Notes: generated by a model not told the origin, from the letters alone. DNA of 64,000 nucleotides from Homalodisca vitripennis (GCF_021130785.1 NW_025777656.1:124001-188000), one strand, 5' to 3'. Shown: positions 10,741-21,771, counted from the stretch's first letter. Numbers and translations: made by a program.

Positions 10741-11527
10741 CACTTAGCTGGGTATATGTCATGTACGAAGGCTGCGAGTGAGTTCCTTCTCCTGCATCCA
10801 AAGTGGGGTGGTGAAGTGGTAATCCTGGATCAGTTGTTGCTGACGCACGAGAACTAGACGATCTGGTGTAAGAAATTTCATCTTCTTCTTCTACCTCAAC
10901 AAAAGGTTGTCAATTTTATTCATAAGAATCAGTTGTCTTCTTCGATTGCGAATATTTTTCAGCCTACTGGCAATATTTTCGTCATAAATAGACAAAGCGT
11001 CTCTTGTTGATCCTTCCTTGAGCGTATTATAGTAGCTTTTCATAATATTAAAGGCTTCATCTTTTTTGAAAATTTTTTGCAGGTATTTTGTATTCGCATT
11101 TCGATGCGGACGATGGTACTCCAACTTTTTCTTCATCTTCAATCATACCTTCTTGTTGATAACTATCTTCTATAACTTCTTGTTGGGGTTGAAGGCTGGA
11201 GTAAGTGGGCCTTCGTGTAAATTTATCATTCAAAAACGTAAAGTGCTTCAAACCCCACCACTGTGTTTTCTTCTCGTCCGAGCCCATACCAGACTTCGAC
11301 TCGGCAATTTTTTTCTCCCGTCTGTACTGAGACAGCAAACTATCAATTTTCTTCTTCACAACTTCAACGTCTGCGCCAATTTCTGTAGCAATTACTTTTA
11401 GACTATCGTTTCTTTTATATTTCATTTTGTAGCTCTCTTCCCGAGGATTCCACAGTAAACTGTGCTGTTCATACAGCTTTATCAAAGTAAGAATCTTTTC
11501 ACGGTCCCACAACTGTTGACAACTCAT
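10741..11527 (-). pseudogene. H1 MADF-domain (Myb/SANT-like) protein, frameshifted
   Basis: Start chosen at the ATG at 11527 (MSCQQLWDREKIL), because the longer frame runs into the hAT-1 insertion. The first ~90 residues fit a MADF domain: WDREKILTLIKLYE, SLLWNPREESY, then IATEIGADVEVVKKKIDSLLSQYRREK. MADF proteins are the DNA-binding partners encoded by PIF/Harbinger transposons. After an acidic linker a frameshift near 11060-11140 moves reading to a frame with a basic helical segment (IASRLKNIRNRRRQL). A GTAAG donor near 10865 and a short further exon (10741-10850) are possible. A homologous, intact gene is present in H2 (57.2-60.0 kb). No Harbinger transposase accompanies this copy. Confidence 0.6.
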
Positions 11528-12419
11528 GACACAATTCTCTACACATACAGTAAAACACAAGAAACTAGCTGCAAGGGTTGCGACGCGCAGGATTTCTAGC
11601 TCCGGACTAAACAATAGTGATGGGTTATTCGAATAAAAAAGTTATTTGTTATTTGATAGTTTTTTGCCATAAAATTAATCGATTATTTTAAAATTATTCG
11701 AATAATTTGGGTGAATAAATGTTTTGAATAAACTGTTACGGGTTGCGGCCGTTTGCGTTTAGTTTTATTCGCTCAAATTATTATTCTTTCTTTGGGGGAA
11801 GTATGGGACCTGTTTATTCATTCAGCTGTTTGTAAATGTGAGCTGAACGAATAAATAACACTTATGATTGATCAGTAAGAAAAATATTATCATTAAATTA
11901 AAACATTGTATTAATTTTGTTGTTTTAGATATAGAAAATTACGTATTTGTTATTTAAAAATTAACCTTATATAGCATTGCACTTAAGATAGCCTAATAAT
12001 AATTGCCAATTCATGAAATATTGAAATTATTAATAAATTAATATTCATGTATTTTATTCGTTAGTAAAATGTTGGAATTGTTTATTTGACCAGATATGTT
12101 TTATTTATTACTTATTTTACTGTTAAGTAATAATGTTAATGGGGTAAACAAATGTTAGAACAACTTCAGGATTATTACACACAATTTTATTTTTACATTT
12201 TAAAGGAAATTAATAATAAAGGCATAAATTCAGTGAATATTAAAATATTTTAACAAACAAGAATATGAACAGTAGTATTGATTAAAAGTAATAAAAACAC
12301 ATAAATTTTTCTGTTAATACTACTTAGGAAAGCAACAAAGAAAACTAAAGTTTAGGTTCAAAAACCAGCACAAAATAAGTTAAATTAATGTGAAAACACA
12401 CAAATGGAAAGTTCACTCC

Positions 12420-13774
12420 AAGTTTGAATGTAAAAATAATATGTTGTTAATGTTTTTTGGCTTTAATCGGTTTCTCCGATCATTTACTACTTGTCCCGCA
12501 ATTGAGAACAGTCTTTCTGACGGAACAAAAGTGGCGGGCAAACACAAATATTTTTTTTGGAGATTGTATATTTCAGGCAGTACATCTTTCTATTCACGGC
12601 AAAAGGGTAGAGGATTTTCCCAACGTTTTGGTTGAGGAAGTTCTATGTAATGCCGCACTATTAGAGCAGTACTTGCGATGGAAGATGATACTTGATTTTT
12701 CTTCTTTTCTTCTATCCTCGAATCGACCCATTTCCATAGATTTTGTCTCCTTGCAAGTTTTGTTTTTGCTTGCGTAGCCTGCTCTGAAACAGTTTCTTCT
12801 GTCTCCTGAACTTCTTCGATAATTTCCTCTGACGAAGGAGCAGAGTCTGATTTATTTTTAATATTAAATTCCAACTCTTCCATGATTAGTTTCTCTGCCC
12901 TATCAGCATTTTCTTTCAATCCAAAAGAAGTTTTCATAAATCTCGGATCGAGAAACGTGGCTTTTGAAGCTATTTTATTTTGTTCCCATGCAGAGAACCT
13001 CCTATGAATAACTTCTTGAAGCTTGTTTTTTAAATAAATGGCAACATCCGTTTCTGGCGACAAAGATTTGATGACATACTGTACGCTTCTGATTAGAGGA
13101 ATAACCATAGAAGTCGTAGGGTAAGTTTCACCCGATAGTTCTTCAGTAATTGTCTCCATAGGCTGGAGGACTTTGACACAATCACTTACAACCTGCCACT
13201 CTGAGGCATCGAGGGTTTCCGGAGACTTTGGTAAATGTGACAAAGCAACACATAAGGGTGTTCATATTTCTAACAATCTATTTAACATTATTAGAGTGGA
13301 ATTCCATCTTGTAGACACATCTTGTTTTACTTTTAAAAGTGGAAGTTTCATTTCAGTTTGCGTCTCCTTTAACTTGTCTGCGGCCAAATTGCTACTTTTA
13401 AAATAAGTAACTATGTTTTTAGCCTTCTTTACAATTTCTTTGAATGGTGGATTGTCTTCAATTGTGTCAGTAACACAGAGATTCAAGGTGTGTGCAACAC
13501 AAGGTACGTGTGTCTTTTTTAAGTGCTCATTGACAGCACGTTTTATGTTGGACCCATTATCTGTAACAATTGCTGTTATTTTATCAGAAATATTCCATGA
13601 TGAAAATTCTTTGCTTAATGCACTTGATAAGTTTACGGCAGTGTGGCTGCCAGGAATTTCCCTTGTTTCAAGAACGACATTTTTTGTTCGTCATTAAAAA
13701 TGAAATGACATGTCACTGTAAAATACGACTCATTTAAATCCGAGGACCAAATGTCCGAGGACCAAATGTCCGTT
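12420..13774 (-). pseudogene. hAT-1 transposase, catalytic and dimerisation parts
   Basis: Second part of a ZBED/hAT transposase. Going downstream: TDIWSSDLNESYFTVTCHFI (first catalytic block) near 13750; a VSTRWNSTLIML block (13262-13486); KATFLDPRFM and KLARRQNLWKWVD in 12590-13243; and the C-terminal hAT dimerisation motif PSERLFSIAGQ...NRLKPKNINN at about 12430-12540 in another frame. At least three frame changes separate these blocks. The upstream part with the BED finger lies beyond the I-4 insertion. The gene is dead as read. Confidence 0.82.
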
Positions 13775-14801
13775 CCCCCCTGCGTCCTCTGTCTATACTG
13801 CCGAGCTGACGGCCATTGAGAAGGCACTAAACATCGTGTGCCCTAGGACAGGGAGGCTGGTGGTATGTACCGACTCACTGAGCAGCATAGAAGCACTAAA
13901 GGACTTGTATCCGAAACACGTTCTTCTGTGCAATATAAAAAACTCCCTACATGATCTAATAAGAAGAAATGTTCAAGTGATTTTTATGTGGGTACCAAGT
14001 CATGTTGGAATACCTGGCAATGAAATGGCCGACAGAGCTGCAAGGGAAGCGATAGAATTGGCGCCTTACACCCAACAACTAATATTGCCAGATGTGAAAT
14101 CACACATCAAAAGACTCTTAAGAAATGAGTGGCAAAGGTCGTGGACAGAAATCAACGATAACAAACTACGGGACATAAAAGGGTCAGTTCTACCTTGGAC
14201 GTCCTCAAACCGTACCAGCCGCAGGGAGGAGGTAGTGTTATGCCGTCTTCGGATCGGACACACCCTTCTATCCCACGGCTTTCTTATGAACCGCGGGGAT
14301 CCTCCTTTGTGCCCCGTGTGTAATGTTAATCTAACCATAAAGCATGTCCTGATCGAGTGTAATCACTATTCCCGACAGAGGCGCGATTATCGTCTCCCTT
14401 CTACTCTTGCCGAATTGCTAGGGGACAGTAATGAAGTTCTAGTTAAGCTCTTCGGATTCCTGGAGAGTACCTCATTGCTGGCCAGGGTTTGAAGGGCTGT
14501 GAAGTACCTGAAAAAAAGAGCTTCCATCAGAGTAACCGGACTGGGTGGGCCCCTTTACAGCTCACTCAGATCTATTGTTAACTAGTTTTAAGTGTTATAA
14601 TATAATAGATATTTATATGTGTATATATGTTATGTTCTTAATAGTTTTAAGAAACTGTTCTGTATTATGTATAGTACGCCCAGTTAGTTATTATTAATAT
14701 TTCTTTTGTTTTTAGTGCTAGTTTCTTGTTTTGACACTACCAAACTATGAGTAGGTGTCATATCTTGTTATCGGGCAATGATAACCCAAGTGTTTTTTGC
14801 C

Positions 14802-14854
<53 letters not shown>
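13775..14854 (+). mobile_element. I-4: 5'-truncated I-type LINE in hAT-1
   Basis: A 1.08-kb 3' fragment ending in about 50 A, flanked by ACCAAATGTCCGTT at 13761-13774 and 14855-14868. It carries only RNase H, the Cys/His tail and the 3' UTR. The coding part differs clearly from I-1, so it is a related family. The last hairpins (GTCA..GGTGTCA, and GGGCAA 14773-14778 with TTGCCC 14797-14802) are shared. The long A tail suggests a young insertion. Confidence 0.9.
13783..14492 (+). pseudogene. I-4 RNase H and C-terminal zinc-finger fragment
   Basis: Starts inside RNase H at VYTAELTAIEKAL (catalytic Glu), then CTDSLSS (Asp) and WVPSHVGIPGNEMADRAA (His and Asp), so three of the four catalytic positions are present and the first Asp is lost by truncation. 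The following region keeps IGHTLLSHG and CPVCNVNLTIKHVLIEC, a Cys-Cys-His-Cys arrangement typical of the end of I-type ORF2. That region is partly deleted in I-1. The reading frame runs to its natural stop. It has no promoter or start and is a by-product of truncated reverse transcription. Confidence 0.85.
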
Positions 14855-14857
<3 letters not shown>

Positions 14858-14868
14858 AAATGTCCGTT

Positions 14869-15435
14869 GTTATACCAACACTCTCAGTTTCACTAAGCAT
14901 TGATCTAATTGTTGAAAAAATGTCATTGCAAATACTTGGAATGATTGTGTTTGTTAATGTCTTTCTTGAAGGAAGTGTGTACAACGGTTGAAGTTTATTA
15001 GAGTACTCTTAAAACCTCTATTCTCCACTATTGACAAAGGTTGCAGGTCTACACCAATCATTTTAACGAGTGTTCGATCAATAGACTTTTTCTCCGACTG
15101 AGATAATGACGTTTTTTGGGTTACCTGTGTCAGTTTAAGCTGCCGAGGGCGTTTCTTTAAGGGCTCAGATGACTCCAAAGATGCTACAGAGGCTGAAGAG
15201 GATGTAGATTGTGTTGGCTGCAGGAGGAAGATGTTTCGGAGGACATTTCACCACTTTCACAACTAATATTTGATTCGTTAAAATTTAAAGTGTGTGGGTG
15301 TTTAAATTTTAAATGGGACCTCATATTGCTAGTATTATTTTGATACTTCAAAGATTTTTTACACAGCCTGCAAATAACACTATTTTGTTCCTTTTGATCA
15401 AAATATTCCCACGCTTCAGACCTTTTCCTGCTCAT
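14869..15435 (-). pseudogene. hAT-1 transposase, BED-finger N-terminus
   Basis: Start ATG at 15435 (MSRKRSEAWEYF). A BED zinc finger follows: C-x2-C in VICRLCKKSL, then H-x4-H in MRSHLKFKH. After a frame change the segment SEKKSIDRTLVKMIGVDLQPLSIVENRGF matches the standard hAT region between finger and catalytic core, then SVGITTDIW runs into the I-4 tail. Together with 12420-13774 it is one gene interrupted by I-4. Confidence 0.82.
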
Positions 15436-15774
15436 TTTGAGGAGTCTAACAGTTAACACTATTCACAGCAAATACAGAAAAAACAAAACACAAAATAATA
15501 CTATAACTTAATCTCAACAACAAACATGTTAAATTAGTCGCGTATGTGGTCAGACAAGTGACAAGAACTGAACTGATGTCTGATACTCAAGTAACATTTT
15601 AGTAACGAAATATTATATAGAGAGCCCTATTCTAGGAATTGTAGCGAGAGGGCAGGGAAGGAGATGACTCATTTCCGCCCTAACCGCGCGATACGGCGCA
15701 GTACCGTCGGATTGGAACGTATTCATGTTATTCATTTCAGATTCAAACGAATAAATTATTCGAATAATTATATT

Positions 15775-15822
15775 AAATTTGTTAATCGAATAGTTGTTAT
15801 CAACTATTCGATTAACAAATTT
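15775..15822. repeat. Perfect 22-bp hairpin near the right end of hAT-1
   Basis: 15775-15796 is the exact reverse complement of 15801-15822, with a TTAT loop. It lies 20 bases inside the right end. Neighbouring ATTATTCGAATAAT is a further palindrome and has a counterpart near the left end. Confidence 0.9.
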
Positions 15823-15850
15823 ATTCCATTAGCGCATCACTACTAAACAA

Positions 15851-16022
15851 AAGTTCACTCTGTGAGCGAACATTTAGGCTGAACAAAAATGGCGGCGCGC
15901 TACCCCTACCATCGCTCCAAGAACGTTTGTCGAGGCGTCCACACCAACCAAACAGCAAACGTTCGCTGCCACACAAAAAATGTTCAGCGGACATTGTTCG
16001 GCCAGTGTGGACGCAGCTTAAC
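15851..16022. other. Right terminus of Harbinger-related H1
   Basis: GC-richer than the surroundings. Contains GTCCACACCAACC and ends GGCCAGTGTGGACGCAGC followed by TTA, the usual Harbinger target. The GTCCACAC core is shared with the TIRs of H2. It lies upstream of the H1 MADF gene and was separated from it by hAT-1. The matching left end was not found. Confidence 0.5.
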
Positions 16023-16460
16023 AATTGAATGCAACATAACGTCATGTAAAATTAATGTAAAATAATCCATTGGCTTATTATTAGCCGGTATTAGAACCTT
16101 AAGACCAGTAGGTTGGTTAAATATAAAAGTTTTCAAAGCAGGATTGTCATTCGATACTAACTGGGGTAAATCAGCTCTTCTCCTACCTCGTGTAGTTCTG
16201 ACTAGTGCGGCAATGGCAATGGGAGCAACCGTAGCTGGTACAGTAGGTGACGGAAGCGTCTGAACTGATCCATCCTGTTCATCTTCCTGGGTGTCATTAC
16301 CACAGCTATCTAAATCCCAATCACTTTCTCCAAGAATATAACTGTCACCACTACTCAGTGCTTCAGATTCCGTGTCAGAATTCAACTCGCGGTCAATTTC
16401 ACTGATTGTCATATGTTGGGTTTCACGAGAGGTACTCGGCACATTATAAATCATTATAAC
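16023..16460 (-). pseudogene. P1: piggyBac-like transposase, N-terminal fragment
   Basis: Encodes an acidic N-terminus (NVPSTSRETQHM, SDTESEALSSGDSY) and the start of the catalytic region, LKTFIFNQPTGLKVLIPANN followed by KPMDYFTLILHDVML. The last block corresponds to the piggyBac P-L-D-[FY]-F-x-L-F-F-T-D-E block. It is cut at 16022 by the H1 terminus and upstream at 16461 by DUF7869 copy B; the 5' leader resumes at 22663. No catalytic Asp is included. The first ~15 residues of the longer open frame are the TIR of copy B, so they are not part of this gene. Confidence 0.65.
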
Positions 16461-16936
16461 ATATCGCACACCGGCCAGAATAATGTCACAACTAAAAAAA
16501 CCCAACTTTTCAGAGCATGAAAAATAAACTTTACCTATTTTGTGAAATCAAACATCAGTTATTTTAGAAAGGCTAGGTTGTGGAACATGTACTGGGTTAT
16601 GGTTATCTGCTGTGAACTGATAACTATTATGACTTATTCAATATCAAAACTTTAACCGTTACCATAACCCAAAATACATATGGTTTTTGAGTTGTGTCAC
16701 TTGCTGAACAGAAACTAAATTTATTTTGGTTTTCTACCTTTCATTAGGAACTGTATTAGTTTGGTGCCTTGCATAATAAATGATCACAAGTTCATTATAC
16801 TGCAATTATTATTTTATTTAGACGTTAAAAGAACAAACAATTCATAGTTATTTGAACATTATTACATACAAATAAAAAATACACAATGTTCACAAAACTT
16901 TTAGTAAACAGCTTACTTTAACAATGGAATGAAGAA

Positions 16937-18931
16937 CTATTTAAAAATGGACTCATAAAACGGTCCATAAAATCTTGGAATATGGTTACTATTTACAAGG
17001 CCGAGGATGTCTGATTTCTTACGTTCGGAAACAGAAATTTTCTTTGTATATGCCGGAGGACAACTGATACTCTTCACTTCAACTGCCTTTTTCTTCTTTT
17101 CTCCTCTTTTCAACTTTACATCGTCAACCTTAATTTTATAGAATTCTTCTTGGTCGTATGAGGTTTTAACAAAAAGAACTCGAGACTCACTTTTGACAAC
17201 CTTAAGTACTTTTATGTCTCCTATACTGATTTTGTTCTTGGCTACTTCTTTCTTTTTTACATATTCTTTGTTGTTGCCCTCCCCCTCAATACTCCCATTC
17301 TCTGGCGTTTCTGGTGATGTTTCTTCGTTGACAATTTTCGTGAAATTGGAACCCAGTTTCTCCGTTACTTGTTTCCAGTCAACAAAGTCACTGTGAGACA
17401 ACTCTGTTACTTTAAAAGGAGTTCCTGTCTTTTTTGCAGATTGAATTATTCTCACGTATTCTGGTGGAGTGTAAATAGGACCTGATTTCAGTGCTTTTTT
17501 CACAGCTTTTTCAATTATTGAATGGCTATTGTCACCCTCATTTTGGGTATGGCCCTTGATTAAAAATTTATGAGTGATTGATTTCACTTTTAGTGTTTGT
17601 ACTCCATAAAGGTACATTCCAAACACAAAAGAATTCTTTTGCTGCCCACAGCAATTGTCAGAATAAAGCACTACTTCTAGGTCCGTGCTGTTCTTTTCTT
17701 CAGCTAACTGCGCAAGGTATTTAAATACACAAGTGCCGATTTCAATAGCACCTCTGTTGCCTTCCGCTTCGTGCCAGAAATAACATTGCACGTGATTCAG
17801 GTTTAGGCTACTTACAGTTAGGTTGAAACTATTAATTCTTGACTTATAAAAGAAAACCGAAACATCTCCTCTAGGAGCTGGCAAAACAGCTTGAAGATCA
17901 AAAACAGCTGCAACAAAGTTGTCATTGTTCACTGCACAAATCTTGTCTCTTTTCTTTTCCTCTCTTGACAGATCCTTCTCTTTCAAATGTGTATCATACT
18001 GATCTTGTAGTTTGTCTTTTTCATTATCTTGTAAATTGTGGTAAGCAGTACACAATTCACATTGGTCCTTTTTGGGGGAGAAAAAGGAAATATTGAAATC
18101 TTCATTGAAGATTCTTGAAAACAAAGTCAAATTTCCAAATGGTTTGTTCTGCCTCTTACATTCTGAAACATAATCACGATGAATGCTTGCAATTGATTTC
18201 CCACCATCGATATACTCACGTGTTGTCTGTGCCCTCAAATAATGACTTTCTATCTTTGGTATATTGTCAATGAAGTCATGTATACCTTGCTTCATTGCAG
18301 GATCAACGGCAGCGTGCTTTCCATGTTTTCCTCTCTTATCAGGTTCCATGAACCCATTGTTAATTTTATTCAGTACTGTCCTGATAGGCCTATCATTTAT
18401 GTCTAAGGTTGCTTTAAAAAACTTCTTGCATACACGTATTTTGACATTATTTACAAAAAAATTAAATGCATGGTTGAGACTTCGGGTACTGCCTTCCCTT
18501 TTGTACCGATATTTTGGTTTTATTTCAGTGACAAGCTTTGAAATAAACTCTCGCTGCAGTTGTAAACTACCGAGATTCCAATAACTGTTAAATATGACCT
18601 CTCTTTCTTCATTACTGATTTTTTGACAACATTTTAGCTTACAGTTTTCTGGGCAGGGTGGTTGAAGTGCTTTTCTTCTAATTTTTTGGGGGTTTTTCCG
18701 AGAGTTAGAAATGTATTCTTTCCCAGTGTTTCTGCACAACGTTTTGCTATTTTTCTTCCACATTTCAGGTTTTGCACGTCTTTTTTTACTCTTCTTCTTC
18801 ATATTTTCATCTCCTAACTGACTTTCTATTACCGGTACTTCGGATTCATTTAACTCTTCTGTAGTGTCGTCTTCAACTTCTGATGAATCATTAGATGAAG
18901 TACATGTAAAGTTGGGGTCTTCATCAGTGTC
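16937..18931 (-). pseudogene. Copy B transposase (DUF7869-like), main part
   Basis: Long open frame. The first 15 residues of the full frame up to 18976 are antisense I-2 sequence; true coding enters at the duplication (DTDE). Blocks in order, numbered on that frame: acidic N-part; Cys-rich CPENCKLKCCQKI (108-120); DKRGKHGKH (213-221); C-x2-C in QCELC (305-309); VFDLQAVLPAPRG (D360); VVLYSDNCCGQQKN (D440); and KGHTQNEGDNSHSIIEK (474-490). I infer the last three hold the acidic catalytic residues of an RNase H-fold transposase. It joins in frame with 21322-21675: 354 plus 1983 bases give 779 codons with one copy of the duplication. It is intact apart from I-2. Confidence 0.8.
18920..18931. repeat. 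12-bp target-site duplication of I-2
   Basis: TTCATCAGTGTC, repeated exactly at 21322-21333 after the A tail. It encodes DTDE (antisense) in the copy B gene on both sides. Confidence 0.93.
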
Positions 18932-21278
18932 CCGTCCTGGGTATGACGTTAAAACTGCCTCTTCCCACCTACCCATTTCCTAATTTCCTACCAAATCCCC
19001 CCTCCAGGGTCTTTTAAGTACCCGTCCACTGACCGTTCCAGTACATGGCTCGCTGGGAGTGCTTAAGCTGGCACTAGGTGCCCTATCTGGTGTCGGTGAG
19101 AGCTGATGTGAGCTTGTCTCTTGTCTCTGCCGAGGCGTAAGTCATGTACTGGTTCAGAAGCCAGCCACTTCGGTCCTTGGTCAGGAAGTGTTTTCAGTAG
19201 CAGGGGTGTCGGAGCCCCTGTTGCCACGTGCGAGTCCAAGTTGTGCGCGTATTCCCGACTTGGTAAATCGATGGAAAACCGGGCCTCGGGGAACTGAGGT
19301 AGGGTTGTCCCCCCAAGCTACGGTTTTGTGGGACACCCGAGGGCATGCCCGCTCCCGGTGAATTGGCCCGCACTACTAAACACGATGCGCTGGTTACCCT
19401 ATATATGGATATTGAAACCACCCCACCCTTAGGGCAAGAATTCGGAGGAAGAGATCTTAATGATCCAGAGAAAAAACGACAGTTGTCAGATTCTGAAAAT
19501 GAATCGTATATAAAACAAAGGAAAGTGGAAGAAAAAGTAAAACGCAGAAAATATGAACGTTCCAACTCCACTATACCTAAATCGTGAGTCATAAGGATGA
19601 GGGCAAAACTCTAACAAAGGTTAGTCCTTTCCTTATAAACAAAGCTTTTGTTTCCTCAGGCGGTCAGCCTAAATCTGTAAGCAAACTGAGAAATGGAACT
19701 ATCCTGGTGGAGGCTGCGAAATTACATCCAAGCCAGGAAGTTCCTTCAGATGACAAGCTTTTTTGATCAGGTGGAAGTCGTTGTTCAACCGCACTCCTCA
19801 CTGAATACCTCTAAGGGGATCGTCTTCTGCCGTGACCTGATGGAGTGTAGTGAGGAGGATATCAAGGACGAGCTGCAGTGTGAAATGGTAACCGATGTGG
19901 TCAGGATGCTTCGGACGGAGAATGGGAAAAAGGTTCCTACTCCTGGTCTAATTCTGACCTTTGCTTTTTCCCCAACCCCCAAAAACTATTAAGGCTGGGT
20001 ACTTGTCCCTGACTGTACGGCCATATTTTAAAAAATCCGCAGCGGTGTTTTCCGTTGTCAGAGATTCGGGCACTCTAGTAAGACGTGCTCGGGACCTGAG
20101 ACTTGTTCTCGTTGCGGCGATGAAGGCCACCAAGAGGAAGGTTGCAAGAATGACGTCAGATGCGTGAACTGTAAGGGCAAACACGCGGCCACTTTCGAAG
20201 GAGTGTAGAGTTTTATTTTAGAGGAAAAGGAAGTATTGAAGATCGTTACTCTTAACAAACTCTCCTTTAACGAAGCCCGCAAAGAGTACAGGAGAAGAAT
20301 CGCTCCAACCCCTAAAAAGGGAGTCCTCGTACTCCGAAGCTGCTTCAGCCCCCCAGTCCAATCCGCACAGTGCCCCGTCATGTACCGCCTTGGAGGGTAT
20401 GGTACGCAATTTAGCAGAACAGGTTGCCGCTTTAGTTAAGCAGCTTGCAGCTGGTACTGGACAACATCCGTTGGCATCCACCAGTAACCCTTCACAAGCA
20501 GTCCACACGCCCCATACAAAGTCCAACACACAGATTCAAGCTCGCCCAACAGTTTACTCCTACTTTCAGAGATAGGGTGCAACAAAATACGAAACCCGCC
20601 CTATCTTTGGAAGAGAGGAAAAAAACTCGCTGATAAACTAAAAAAGAACATACAAGCAAAATCAGAAAATAGATCCAAATTCCTTAGTGAAAAAGACTAA
20701 TCCATCCTCGTCCAGATCCTCCCAATTATCACTTGATGATGATATGGTTGAGGACCCTTTGGAGATGCAGACAGAGTTCCAAACTGTTCAAGGTAACTTC
20801 CGTCCTGTATCTAAACAAAGAAAAAAAAATTACGATGAACTAGTACAATATAATTTAATGTTAAACTTATTTATTCAGACTATCTATTGGTGTTAATATT
20901 TATAAATTTTTGTTATTTAATTTTTATTTATCATTATTTTGACAGCTGCCTAATTAGCCCCTTTACAGCTACTCTGGTGGCAGTATATTGTGTTAAGTTT
21001 TTAACAGTTTATTTAATTTATGTTATGTTCCTTGTCCTTATTTATGTTCCATTTATCTTTTAGTCTTTATATATGTTAAGACCTCTCTACAGTCTTTCCC
21101 TTGTTACATTTATTGTTATCTAGTTTTTAAGTATAAATTATTTACTCAACTACTTGTTGTAATTCCTATTTTGTTATATACAATGTAATCTTTATGTACC
21201 TAATTGACACCACCAAAATACGAGTAGGTGTCAATTCTTTCTTGAGGGCAATGATAACCTCAGGCGTTGTTTTGCCCC

Positions 21279-21321
<43 letters not shown>
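18932..21321 (+). mobile_element. I-2: gag-only derivative of the I-1 family
   Basis: 2.39 kb: full 5' UTR, gag, then a direct jump into the 3' UTR and a tail of about 40 A. The whole of ORF2 (EN, RT, RNase H, about 3.6 kb in I-1) is missing. The hairpins ATTGACACC (21203-21211) with GGTGTCAAT (21227-21235) and GGGCAA (21246) with TTGCCC (21272) are intact. Flanked by the 12-bp duplication, so the deleted form itself retrotransposed with enzymes supplied in trans. Length of the A tail suggests recency. Confidence 0.9.
19345..20850 (+). pseudogene. I-2 gag-like ORF1 with many one-base insertions
   Basis: Same protein as I-1 ORF1, but the frame breaks repeatedly, giving short pieces at 19345-19587, 19584-19766, 19693-19992, 20390-20575 and 20687-20896. 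The knuckle region is recognisable across frames. Nearly all breaks are +1 in homopolymers compared with I-1 and I-3, for example longer A, C or T runs near 18953, 19265, 19305, 19977, 20325 and 20350. This pattern fits long-read sequencing error or, less likely, error-prone copying. The underlying gag may be intact. Confidence 0.8.
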
Positions 21322-21323
<2 letters not shown>

Positions 21324-21675
21324 CATCAGTGTCATCCACATCTTCGGAACTTGAATTATCATTTTCCAAGCTTTGTTCTTTTATTTTACGTAACCTTAAT
21401 TTCATATCTCCCGTTCTTTCTGTAGCTATCCAATTCGAACATGAGGTAGCTTCAGCATTTACAGGAACAGTGTTTTTAATTTGAGCAAAATCAGTTATGT
21501 CAGGGTCAGGAACAGTATTTTCAATTGAGACATTACTGTCGTCCTCTTTTGCAGTCGTGTGTGTGCAGTGTTCAAACTCTGTTACGTGTTCCTCTTGTTT
21601 CTTTTGTTTTATTTCTTGTTCTCTAGTTTCTTCAAGCAAAGCAGCTTGCACCATTCTCTGGCCTCTGGATGCCAT
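21322..21675 (-). pseudogene. Copy B transposase, N-terminal 118 codons
   Basis: Start ATG at 21675 (MASRGQRM), after which the frame is open to the I-2 duplication. A leading alanine/glutamate helix (MVQAALLEETREQEIKQK) is followed by an acidic, low-complexity linker that ends SSSEDVDDTDE. The poly-Phe extension in the raw open frame is only antisense of the I-2 A tail. An upstream in-frame Met is possible, but the chosen one is close to the leader and has A at -3. It joins in phase to 18919 and below. Confidence 0.75.
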
Positions 21676-21771
21676 AGTCAACCTAAAAATAACACATCGT
21701 TGTTGTACAATTGCCATGACTACCTTTTTATTGATTTTTAAATTTATTTTACTTATTTACTATCAATGAAT

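Larger units (their letters stand above)
11615..15842 (-). mobile_element. hAT-1 transposon
   Basis: About 4.2 kb with an exact 8-bp target duplication CTAAACAA at 11607-11614 and 15843-15850. Ends begin TAGTGATGGG on the left and TAGTGATGCG (reverse complement) on the right, giving a short imperfect TIR. AT-rich subterminal palindromes (ATTATTCGAATAAT) occur at both ends. It carries one minus-strand transposase split by I-4, and is inserted into the 5' end of H1. Confidence 0.9.

Noticed and set aside
14503..14580. Possible tRNA or SINE promoter in the I-4 3' UTR
   Set aside because: No A/B box pair or cloverleaf could be seen.
16461..16505. N-terminal extension of the P1 piggyBac frame
   Set aside because: It is the left TIR of copy B read through in frame.
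18932..18976. N-terminal extension of the copy B frame
   Set aside because: These residues are antisense of the I-2 5' end, shown by the 12-bp duplication at 18920-18931.
21194..21717. Open frames with poly-Lys or poly-Phe runs
   Set aside because: They are translations of the I-2 A tail; the same applies at 14745-14991 for the I-4 tail.
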